Shown here one piece after another: positions 56,125 through 64,000 of a stretch of 64,000 nucleotides of DNA (position 1 is its first letter; each line of letters begins with the position of its first letter). The stretch covers positions 124,001-188,000 of the forward strand of contig NZ_PXNQ02000002.1 in assembly GCF_003007735.2 (NCBI RefSeq), read 5' to 3'. Position numbers and translations under genes: made by a program. Source of the stretch: Paracoccus methylarcula (lineage in GTDB: Bacteria; Pseudomonadota; Alphaproteobacteria; Rhodobacterales; Rhodobacteraceae). Under the pieces are notes generated by a model. That model was given only the letters and a program-made list of their open reading frames with translations, was not told the DNA's origin and did not search any database.

Positions 56125-56252
56125 CAATAGCCCCCTCCTAAGAAGCCTTGACCCCATCGGGCGACGCCCGTGATATCCTCGCCTACACCCGCGACGCTAT
56201 TGCAGCCGGCCAGCAATCCGCAGGCCAGCGTGATGATTATGACTGCTCTCAT
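56124..56252 (-). CDS. Entericidin-family small lipoprotein
   Basis: This 42-residue protein begins MRAVIIITLACGLLAGC, with the lipobox LLAGC, and continues NSVAGVGEDITGVARWG, the standard outline of EcnA/EcnB lipoproteins. These are tiny membrane lipoproteins linked to stress and programmed death in enterics; function elsewhere is unclear. The ATG overlaps the stop of the YejA-like gene (ATGA), and its stop overlaps the CsbD-like start, so all three appear coupled. Confidence 0.8.
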   Translation of the reverse strand: MRAVIIITLACGLLAGCNSVAGVGEDITGVARWGQGFLGGGY

Positions 56253-58116
56253 TCCTGTTTCTCCTGCCACCATGTTTCGGGCATGAACCCCGGCCAATCG
56301 CCGTAAAGTGGTTTTTGATCAGGATACAACAGGTTGGAGGAATGAGCCAGACGCGAGATGGGGGGATAGCTGACCGGGATCACGTAGCGGCCTGCCGTCA
56401 ACACCCGGTCGAGCGCGCGCACGGCGGCGTTGAAATCCTCGGGGCCGTCCGCGTTGAGCATTTCCTCGATCATCGCCTCGGCGGCGGGGCTGTTCATGCC
56501 CATCCAGTTGCGGCTGCCGGGCTGCGTCACCCCGTCATGTCCCCAATACAGCATCTGTTCATTGCCGGGAGAGAGCGACAGTGCGCGTTCATACCATGCC
56601 ATGTCGAACTGGTAGTTGTTGGTGCGCTGCACGAATTGCGCGGAATCCAGCATGGTCACGCGCGCCCTGATGCCCAGGTTGCGCAGCGCCTCTATGTAGA
56701 TATCGACAATCTGCTGCATTTCCGAGGCGTTGCGCATGGAACTGCCCGACTGGTTCAGCAGGATCTCGAAGCCGAAGGCGCGGCCATCGGCATTTCGCAG
56801 GACGCCATCCTGTACCGTCCAGCCCGCATCGGCCAGCAATTGCAGGGCCTTGCGCAGCCCGGTCCGGTCAAGCGCCGGCGACCGCCCTCGGGCAGGGCAT
56901 AACCCTCCAGCGTGCCGGGAGGGAGGTCTTCGGCATATGGTTCCAGCAACTCCCGCACACGCCCCTCGGCGGGGCCGAGATGCATGGCGAGCGTGGAATT
57001 GGCGAAATAAGAGGTGATCCGGGGCTCTCGGTTGCCGTTCAATGCGTTATTGATGAACTGGAAATTGAACGCCTCGATCATCGCCTGCCGCACGCGCCAA
57101 TCGGCGAAGACCGGCTTGCGGCTGTTCATCACCAGCCCCATGATCCCCGACGGACGCTTATGCGGGATCTCGGATTTGACGATCTTGCTCTCGGCCACCA
57201 GCGGAAAATCGAACTCGGTTTCCCATTTCAGCGGCGACAATTCACGCCAGACATCGATTTCCCCGGCCTTGAATGCCTCGAACATGGCATTCGAATCGCC
57301 AAAATAGTCGAATCGGATCTCGTCGAAATTATAAAGACCGCGATTCAGCGGCAGATCCTTGCCCCAATAGTCGGGATTACGCCGGAAACTGATCGTCCGG
57401 CCGGGATCGACCCGGTCGATCACATAGGGGGCCGAGCCGATGGGGATTTCCAGCCCGGGACGGCTGAAATCCTTGTCCTCCCATTGCGCCTTCTTCAGGA
57501 TCGGGCGCATCCCCATCAACAGGGCCAGTTCGCGATCGGGTTCCTTGAAGGCGAAACGGATGCTGCGCTCTCCGGTCTGTTTCATGCTGGCGACCTTGGA
57601 CCATGCGCCGAGATAGCGGGGATGGCCTTTCGTGCCCAGGGTCTCGTAGGACCAGATCACATCCTCGATGGTCACGGGGGAGCCATCGGAAAACCGTGCC
57701 TCGGGGCGCAGGGTGAACTCGACCCAACTGCGATCCGGGGCGGTTTCGACGGATTCGGCCAGCAGGCCGTAGAGGCTGAACGGCTCGTCGATCGAGCGAT
57801 ACATCAGCGTTTCGGTCACAAGTCCCGGCTGAAACAGGATCGGCCAGACGGGATTTCCCTTCAGCACCCACGGTTTCAGCGAGTCGAAGGAGCCGGGTTC
57901 GGCCAGGCGAATCGTGCCGCCTTTCGGCGCCTCGGGATTCGCGTAGGGCAGGTGGGAGAAGCCCTTGGGGAGGGCGGGTTCTCCATACATTGCAATGCCA
58001 TGAGCGGGCTCTGCAAGGCTTGCCAGCGGCATTGATGCAACACCCGAAACGAAGAGCGCGGCAGCCAGGAAGGCACGTCTCGTCGCGCAATTGTTAAGGA
58101 TTTTGTAGATTCGCAT
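56249..58116 (-). pseudogene. YejA-like extracellular solute-binding protein, single-base frameshift
   Basis: The protein would be about 620 residues. It has an N-terminal signal segment (FLAAALFVSGVASMPLASLA) and the opening MYGEPALPKGFSHLPYANPE, typical of YejA-type family-5 binding proteins for peptides or microcin-like compounds. The frame is normal to LEGYALPEG, then breaks near 56875-56882. The other frame continues LDRTGLRKALQLLADAGW and ends at 56249. One missing C in a CCC run explains it. No yejB/E/F genes are in the window. ATG 58116, behind GAGGCGAG, is preferred over 58134. Confidence 0.82.
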
Positions 58117-58200
58117 TGCCGCTCGCCTCGTCATTCTTGCTTTGACTGTGATTTCAACAGGCTTGCCGGTGACGCGTCAATGCCGGGACAAACTTCGGTG

Positions 58201-58229
58201 TTGGACTCGGAGGCCGACTCGCGTATAAA
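58201..58229 (+). promoter_or_regulatory. Sigma-70-type promoter of the predicted small RNA
   Basis: TTGGAC at 58201-58206 and TATAAA at 58224-58229 are separated by exactly 17 bases. The -10 matches 5 of 6 consensus bases and the -35 starts TTG. The start of transcription would be near 58236. Confidence 0.55.
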
Positions 58230-58235
58230 TAACTC

Positions 58236-58309
58236 ACTGCTCGATAGGTTTCTTGCCTGTATGAAACCTGCCTCATGACTTGCGCCCGCCTTGTGCGGGC
58301 GCTTTTTTT
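58236..58309 (+). ncRNA. Predicted small RNA, about 74 nt
   Basis: The interval between a well-spaced promoter and a strong intrinsic terminator has no meaningful reading frame. It contains a 7-bp stem, AGGTTTC at 58246-58252 with GAAACCT at 58263-58269, around a 10-base loop TTGCCTGTAT. The terminator hairpin at 58282-58302 with seven T residues forms its 3' end, as in many trans-acting small RNAs. I do not recognise a known family. It could instead be a prematurely ended leader of bdhA, which starts about 210 bases further on. Confidence 0.55.
58282..58309 (+). terminator. Strong intrinsic terminator
   Basis: GCGCCCGC at 58282-58289 pairs perfectly with GCGGGCGC at 58295-58302 around CTTGT, followed by seven T residues and an A. 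No protein gene on this strand ends upstream, as the nearest plus-strand gene is over 2.5 kb away. That points to an RNA gene. Confidence 0.85.
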
Positions 58310-58517
58310 ATGGGCCCGGCAAGGGCTGGACGCCGCTTCAGCAGGGCTGCTGGCGACCAAACATCCCGGCCGCGGAAGGGTTCCCTTCATGGACATGACC
58401 GCAACTCATTGTGATCGGCGAATGGATCGCCGCCGGGCACGAATGGTCGTTTCCGGCTGCAGGCGATAACCGGAGCGGTTAGGATGTCGGCAGGTAAAAC
58501 GCAAGTTCGAGGACGTG
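58310..58517. other. Non-coding region upstream of bdhA
   Basis: These 208 bases should hold the bdhA promoter. I see no convincing reading frame, and only short weak inverted repeats. Confidence 0.35.
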
Positions 58518-59300
58518 ATGTTTGAAAAATTCCTGACGGGCAAGACGGCGGTGGTGACGGGCTCGAATTCCGGCATCGGGCTGGGCGTGGCCCATCAATT
58601 GGCCAAGGCGGGTGCCGATATGGTGCTGAACAGCTTTACCGACCGTGACGAGGATCACGCGCTGGCCGAGGAAATGGCACGCGAGCACGGCGTGAAGGTG
58701 CGTTACATCAAGGCCGACATGTCCAAGGCGGATGAATGCCGGGCCTTGGTTGAACAGGCCGGGGCCTGCGATATCCTGGTGAACAATGCCGGTATCCAGC
58801 ATGTCGCGCCGATCCCGGAATTCCCGGTCGAAAAATGGGATGCGATCATCGCCATCAACATGAGCTCGGCCTTTCACACCACGGCGGCGGCCCTGCCGCT
58901 GATGCGTAAGGCGGGATGGGGGCGGATCGTCAATATCGCCTCGGCCCACGGCCTGACGGCGAGCCCGTTCAAATCGGCCTATGTCGCCGCCAAGCACGGG
59001 GTCGTCGGCCTGACCAAGGTGACCGGGCTGGAAACCGCGCAGGAAAGGATCACCTGTAACGCGATTTGCCCCGGCTATGTCCTGACCCCGCTGGTCGAGG
59101 CGCAGATTCCCGACACGATGAAGGAATACGGCATGAACCGCGAGGACGTGATCAAGAAGGTGATGCTGGAACGCCAGCCCTCGAAGGAATTCGCCACCGT
59201 CGAGGAGATCGGCGACACCACCGTCTTCCTGTGCAGCGACGCGGCGGCGCAAATCACCGGCACGACGATCAGCGTCGATGGCGGCTGGACGGCGCTGTGA
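58518..59300 (+). CDS. bdhA: 3-hydroxybutyrate dehydrogenase
   Basis: This 260-residue SDR has the cofactor motif VTGSNSGIGLGVAHQLA, NNAGIQHVAPI, and the catalytic pair in AYVAAKHGVVGLTK. The lid region CPGYVLTPLVEAQIPD is typical of bacterial D-3-hydroxybutyrate dehydrogenases. The enzyme oxidises 3-hydroxybutyrate from polyhydroxybutyrate storage to acetoacetate. GAGG precedes ATG 58518. A GTG just before it is also in frame. Confidence 0.92.
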   Translation: MFEKFLTGKTAVVTGSNSGIGLGVAHQLAKAGADMVLNSFTDRDEDHALAEEMAREHGVKVRYIKADMSKADECRALVEQAGACDILVNNAGIQHVAPIPEFPVEKWDAIIAINMSSAFHTTAAALPLMRKAGWGRIVNIASAHGLTASPFKSAYVAAKHGVVGLTKVTGLETAQERITCNAICPGYVLTPLVEAQIPDTMKEYGMNREDVIKKVMLERQPSKEFATVEEIGDTTVFLCSDAAAQITGTTISVDGGWTAL

Positions 59301-59301
59301 C

Positions 59302-59442
59302 ATGAGGATGCGGGGCTTCCGGCGCTGGCTTGACCGCTGGTCGAAACGGCGGGCCGAGAAGAACCGCAGGTTCAAGATCCCCTGCCACCTGGACGTGAAG
59401 AAGGCGGGTTCGGACAAACCGTCCGATGGACAAAAGCAGTGA
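59302..59442 (+). CDS. Small basic protein, 46 residues
   Basis: The frame starts one base after the bdhA stop and encodes MRMRGFRRWLDRWSKRRAEK, followed by NRRFKIPCHLDVKKAG and a short polar tail. It is strongly basic, with no membrane segment, and has no family I recognise. The close coupling to bdhA and the placing of repeat copy 7 directly behind its stop support it as a real gene, but this is moderate evidence only. Confidence 0.45.
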   Translation: MRMRGFRRWLDRWSKRRAEKNRRFKIPCHLDVKKAGSDKPSDGQKQ

Positions 59443-59447
59443 GTGAA

Positions 59448-59503
59448 CGCCGCCCCTTGTGGGGCGGCGTGCCTGCGGCGCGGATATTTGGATGAAGAAG
59501 AAG
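59448..59503 (-). repeat. Dispersed intergenic repeat, copy 7, with terminator stem
   Basis: On the minus strand it reads CTTCTTCTTCATC, CAAATATCC and a GC-rich tail. Its end forms a perfect 9-bp stem (CGCCGCCCC at 59448-59456, GGGGCGGCG at 59461-59469) with loop TTGT. It lies 26 bases behind the aspC stop in the same orientation and 5 bases behind the small basic gene on the other strand. Confidence 0.78.
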
Positions 59504-59529
59504 CGGCCGGCCGAGCCCTCGGGCAGCCG

Positions 59530-60765
<1,236 letters not shown>

Positions 60766-60826
60766 TCATGGCATAGGTTGTTTGCCGCCGGGCCACAAGC
60801 ATCGGCGGAACGGCAAGGAGAGCAGG

Positions 60827-61132
60827 ATGATGACAGAGGCCGAAAGCCACGAGACCCGGTTGCGGCGGTTGCGGATGCGCAGCTGGCGGCGCGGCATGAA
60901 GGAGATGGACCTGATCCTCGGCCCGTTCTCGGACGGTGCCCTGGCGGAACTGGACGATGGCGAATTCGGCATCTACGAGGCGCTGCTGGCGGAAAACGAC
61001 CAGGACCTGTATCGCTGGATCACGGCCCGGTTGAGCGGGCAGGGGGGCGAGGCAGGGCCCGCCGGTTTCGGATCACTGCTCGACAGGATCGCGGCGCATG
61101 CGGCCGGGCGGTTCGCCGCACCGGGCGGATAA
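60827..61132 (+). CDS. sdhE: Succinate dehydrogenase assembly factor 2 (SdhE)
   Basis: This 101-residue protein has the conserved RLRMRSWRRGMKEMDLILG block, which includes the RGxxE motif needed for FAD attachment to succinate dehydrogenase. The rest, FGIYEALLAENDQDLYRW, also fits. Its C terminus is longer than in E. coli SdhE. AAGGAG precedes two adjacent ATG codons, at 60827 and 60830, and either may serve. Confidence 0.92.
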   Translation: MMTEAESHETRLRRLRMRSWRRGMKEMDLILGPFSDGALAELDDGEFGIYEALLAENDQDLYRWITARLSGQGGEAGPAGFGSLLDRIAAHAAGRFAAPGG

Positions 61133-61259
61133 CCTGCCGGGGCAGGTCCCGAGCCTGAAAATGGATCATATTTTCAGTTTCTGCGGCGATTTAACCGAAG
61201 ATTCGCTTTTCCGGACCATCCTTGGGTCAATCGAGACGCAAGACAGGACATATCCGGCC

Positions 61260-61784
61260 ATGCTTTCCCGTGTGCCACAGGCTCGGATCGCCTCGAATAT
61301 GGGCGAAGTTTCCGACAAGGCTTCGGAAAATGCCGAGGCCTATATGCAGACCCTGCAACTGCTGGAGCGGTTGCACCGGCGCCTGCTGGATCTGATCAAG
61401 GATGAATTCGAACGCTTGGGCCGGCAGGACCTGACGCCGGTTCAGGCGCTTATCCTGTATAATCTTGGCGAGGACGAGGTCAGCGCGGGCGAGTTGCGCT
61501 CGCGCGGCATGTATCAGGGTTCGAATGTCAGCTATAATCTGAAAAAGCTGGTGACGATGGGGTATATCCATCACGAGCGATGCGATCTGGACCGGCGCTC
61601 GGTCCGGATCCGGCTGACGGATGAGGGGCTCAGGATACGCCATATTATGCGCGAGATGTTCATCCGCCATGCCGAAGGACTGCATCAGTCGGGTATCCTG
61701 AGCGAACCGCCCCTGGTCAGGGTCAACCAGCAATTCCGCCATATCGACGCCTTCTGGGCCGAGCGGATACGCTATATCTATTGA
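61260..61784 (+). CDS. ldtR: LdtR-type MarR-family regulator
   Basis: This 174-residue winged-helix protein has LTPVQALILYNLGEDEVSAGELR, split after its core, and RGMYQGSNVSYNLKKLVTMGYI, close to LdtR, a regulator described in Liberibacter and conserved in alphaproteobacteria. LdtR controls an L,D-transpeptidase and other cell-envelope genes. The start is uncertain: ATG 61260 is used because the reading frame further upstream is unlike the family. It follows sdhE after 127 bases with its own probable promoter. Confidence 0.85.
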   Translation: MLSRVPQARIASNMGEVSDKASENAEAYMQTLQLLERLHRRLLDLIKDEFERLGRQDLTPVQALILYNLGEDEVSAGELRSRGMYQGSNVSYNLKKLVTMGYIHHERCDLDRRSVRIRLTDEGLRIRHIMREMFIRHAEGLHQSGILSEPPLVRVNQQFRHIDAFWAERIRYIY

Positions 61785-61833
61785 CCCGTATCGATTGACT
61801 CCGGGGCGGCTCGCCCCGGCATGGAAAAGATGC

Positions 61834-62262
61834 TTACCAGTGGCCGGTATTCTCCATGCTGGCCCAGGGTTCGGCGGGTGCCAAGGCTTCCCCTTCCTGC
61901 AACAATTCGATCGAGATATTGTCGGGACTGCGCACGAAGGCCATATGCCCGTCGCGCGGTGGGCGGTTGATGGTCACGCCAGCATCCTGCAGCTTCTGGC
62001 ACATCTCGTAGATATTGCCGACGCGATAGGCGAGATGGCCGAAATGACGGCTGTCCGATGGCAGGCCCTCGTCTCCGTCCCAGTTATAGGTCAGTTCGAC
62101 CGGGCAGTCCTCTTGGCCCGGAGGAGCCATGAAGATCAGCGAGAAACGGCCCTTGTCATTGTCGATGCGGCGGGTCTCCTCCAGCCCCAGAAGGCGGAAA
62201 AATTCCATCGTCTTATCGAGATCCTTCACCCGGACCATGGTGTGCAGATAGCGGATATTCAT
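61834..62262 (-). CDS. gloA: Lactoylglutathione lyase (glyoxalase I)
   Basis: This 142-residue protein is a VOC-fold enzyme that turns the methylglyoxal-glutathione adduct into S-lactoylglutathione. Visible blocks are RYLHTMVRVKDLDKTMEFF (metal histidine), VELTYNWDGDEG (glutamate), HFGHLAYRV (histidine) and SPDNISIELLQEG (glutamate). All four metal ligands are present. GAGACCC precedes the start at 62262. A longer open frame upstream is antisense to thyX. Confidence 0.93.
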   Translation of the reverse strand: MNIRYLHTMVRVKDLDKTMEFFRLLGLEETRRIDNDKGRFSLIFMAPPGQEDCPVELTYNWDGDEGLPSDSRHFGHLAYRVGNIYEMCQKLQDAGVTINRPPRDGHMAFVRSPDNISIELLQEGEALAPAEPWASMENTGHW

Positions 62263-62409
62263 TGCGGGTCTCCTTGCTGGAATGCCGTTCGGGCGACAGA
62301 TTGGCATGTGGCGCCGCGACAGGCAATGCGGTGGCCTGCGCGCAATTCGGTTGAACGACTCGCCTGCGGATGGCACAAGATGATGTGTCAGAACGAGAGA
62401 TGAACCACC

Positions 62410-63321
62410 ATGAATACGCCAGTCACCCCCGAACAGCAGGCCGAGATCGACAATCTGCGCCAATCCCCGCGCCAGACCCTGCGGGTGATTTCCGAGGGGA
62501 TGGAGCAGCATCTCTATACTGCCCATCCGGTGCTGGATCACGGTTTCGTCCGGGTGGTGGATTACATGGGCGACGACGCGGCGATCTGCCAGGCGGCGCG
62601 GGTCTCTTACGGGCGGGGCACGAAATCGGTGCAGAATGACGAGGGGCTGATCCGCTACCTGATGCGGCACTGGCACTCGACCCCGTTCGAGATGTGCGAG
62701 GTCAAGCTTCACGTCAAGCTGCCGGTTTTCGTCGCACGCCAGTGGATTCGCCATCGCACCGCCAATGTGAACGAATATTCGGCCCGCTACTCGATCCTTG
62801 ACCGCGAATTCTACATCCCCGCACCCGAGCATCTGGCCGCGCAATCGGCCAGCAACAACCAGGGCCGGGGCGAAGTTCTGCAGGGGCAGGAGGCGGCACG
62901 GGTGCTGGACCTGCTGCGCGAGGACGCGATGCGCAGCTATGACCATTACGAGGCGATGCTGAGCCAGGACGGTCAGCAGGGGCTGGCGCGGGAACTGGCG
63001 CGGATGAACCTGCCGGCCAATATCTATACCCAGTGGTATTGGAAGGTCGATCTGCACAACCTGCTGCATTTCCTGCGCCTGCGCGCCGATGCCCATGCGC
63101 AATATGAAATCCGCGCCTATGCCGATGCGCTATGCGGGATCGTCGCGGATTGGGTTCCAGCCGCCTTTGCCGCCTTCCGCGATTACCGGATGGACGCGGT
63201 CAGCCTGTCGTCGCAGGCCGTCGCGGTGCTGAAACGGCGGCTGGCGGGCGAGACGGTGACGCAGGAGCAATCGGGGATGAGCGCCCGCGAATGGCGCGAA
63301 TTCGTGGAAATCTGGGGATAA
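62410..63321 (+). CDS. thyX: Flavin-dependent thymidylate synthase
   Basis: This 303-residue ThyX has the signature RHRTANVNEYSARYS at about residues 118-132, close to the RHRxxSxNExSxRYS motif with Ala at the usual Ser. WHSTPFEMCEVKLHVKLP before it and LHNLLHFLRLRADAHAQYEI, split, after it are also typical. It makes dTMP from dUMP with folate and FAD. Divergent from gloA, with AGAGATG close to the start. Confidence 0.95.
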   Translation: MNTPVTPEQQAEIDNLRQSPRQTLRVISEGMEQHLYTAHPVLDHGFVRVVDYMGDDAAICQAARVSYGRGTKSVQNDEGLIRYLMRHWHSTPFEMCEVKLHVKLPVFVARQWIRHRTANVNEYSARYSILDREFYIPAPEHLAAQSASNNQGRGEVLQGQEAARVLDLLREDAMRSYDHYEAMLSQDGQQGLARELARMNLPANIYTQWYWKVDLHNLLHFLRLRADAHAQYEIRAYADALCGIVADWVPAAFAAFRDYRMDAVSLSSQAVAVLKRRLAGETVTQEQSGMSAREWREFVEIWG

Positions 63322-63335
63322 GCCATTCCCGGAGG

Positions 63336-63360
63336 CGCCCGCCCGTCTGCCGCGCGGGCG
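63336..63360. terminator. Hairpin between convergent thyX and kinase genes
   Basis: CGCCCGC at 63336-63342 pairs with GCGGGCG at 63354-63360. The kinase stop codon follows directly. No clear T-tract is present on either side. Confidence 0.4.
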
Positions 63361-64000
63361 TCACCCCGGCAGGCGCAGGATCGCCGCCAACCCGCCAAGA
63401 CGGGCGCGTTCCAGCCGCAATTCCCCGCCATGCAGCGCCGCCAGGTCGGCGACGATGGCAAGGCCAAGGCCAGAGCCCGAGGGGCCGTGCTCATCCAGCC
63501 TCGCACCCCGGATCAGGGCGCGCGGGGCATCGGTCTCGGCCATGCCGGGGCCGTCATCCTCGATGCGGATATCCAGATGGTCTTCTGCCGGGGTGACGCT
63601 TATATCCACGTGGCTTTTCCCCCATTTGACGGCATTTTCCGTCAGGTTGCCGATCATCTCTTCCAGATCCTGCCTCTCGCCCGCGAAACCCGCATCTTCC
63701 GGACAATCTGTCCGCACTGTCATGCCCTTGTCCTGAACCGGCCAGCGCAGCACCAGAAGGATGTCCTCGATGACCGGGCGGACCGGGACGCGCTGACCCA
63801 ACGTCCGGGGACCGGCCGAGCGGGCCCGGCGCAGATGCCATCCGATCAGCCGGTCCATCCGGGTAATCAATGCCTGGCCATGATGATCGCCCGGCAGTTC
63901 ATTGGCCAGCGCGGAGAGGGGCGTCTTGAGCGAATGGGCAAGATTGCCCAGATGCTGGCGCGAGCGGGCCAGCAGATCGGCGTTCTGGTCGAGGCTTGCG
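63361..64000 (-). CDS. Sensor histidine kinase, C-terminal half (5' end outside window)
   Basis: The frame is open to the window edge, giving about 212 residues. It carries the HisKA box QHLGNLAHSLKTPLSALA with the phospho-accepting histidine. The ATPase domain follows: N box NLTENAVKWGKS, G1 RIEDDGPGMAE and G2 GPSGSGLGLAIVADLAALHGG, split. These PhoQ-like kinases act with a response regulator, which should be encoded upstream, outside the window. The sensor domain is not visible, so the signal is unknown. Confidence 0.9.
   Translation of the reverse strand, partial: ASLDQNADLLARSRQHLGNLAHSLKTPLSALANELPGDHHGQALITRMDRLIGWHLRRARSAGPRTLGQRVPVRPVIEDILLVLRWPVQDKGMTVRTDCPEDAGFAGERQDLEEMIGNLTENAVKWGKSHVDISVTPAEDHLDIRIEDDGPGMAETDAPRALIRGARLDEHGPSGSGLGLAIVADLAALHGGELRLERARLGGLAAILRLPG

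Overview
The window looks like chromosomal core DNA of an alphaproteobacterium of the Rhodobacteraceae, most likely Paracoccus or a close relative. The supports are high G+C content, a C4-pathway 5-aminolevulinate synthase, phosphatidylcholine synthase, ThyX, a SdhE-LdtR neighbourhood, RSP_2648-type PIN and RutR-type genes, and the CTTCTTC/AAATATCC intergenic repeats I associate with this family. I see no phage, insertion sequence, integrase, CRISPR array or rRNA operon. There is one tRNA gene (Glu, anticodon TTC).

Layout. 1-7044: end of phosphatidylcholine synthase, a peptide-type binding protein, a uspA-alanine symporter pair, leuA behind a Leu-rich leader peptide, and a glycosyltransferase. 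7363-13909: the elongasome operon mreB-mreC-mreD-mrdA-rodA, then a hydroxyacid dehydrogenase. 13903-17862: DUF2062, RSH (ppGpp), rpoZ and folK on the minus strand. 17979-27982: NYN nuclease, MFS, rhlE, M20 peptidase, hemA, a RodZ-like protein, M19 dipeptidase, a small monooxygenase-like protein and a ParA ATPase. 28089-35941: a pyrimidine/hydantoin catabolic cluster (ABC transporter, SDR, dihydropyrimidinase, N-carbamoyl amidohydrolase) divergent from rutR, with a RutR-like operator between them. 36267-43722: tRNA-Glu, AEC carrier, gatCA, a lipoprotein-amidase-GFA chain, TauE, an RlmI-like methyltransferase and a PIN protein. 43783-47533: the Entner-Doudoroff entry operon zwf-pgl-pgi with a LacI-type palindrome in front. 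47552-53377: a degenerate ATP-sulfurylase homologue, a 58-residue protein, LysR, trxB, an Lrp regulator, ftsY and xthA. 53475-58116: a CDF pump, a shortened BCCT-like transporter, a CsbD-like protein, an entericidin and a YejA-like binding protein. 58201-64000: a predicted small RNA, bdhA, aspC, sdhE, an LdtR-type regulator, gloA, thyX and the C-terminal half of a sensor kinase.

The observations most worth a second look are: seven copies of a structured intergenic repeat, mostly sitting at gene ends; a compact promoter-RNA-terminator unit at 58201-58309; a catalytically stripped ATP-sulfurylase paralogue; an unusually short BCCT-like transporter behind a perfect 12-bp inverted repeat; and the leuA attenuator and RutR operator. 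Four genes (DUF2062, an ABC permease, zwf and the YejA-like protein) each carry one apparent single-base deletion, which looks more like sequencing error than four independent pseudogenes.

All functional calls come from reading the translated sequence and recalling family motifs. No database search was run.
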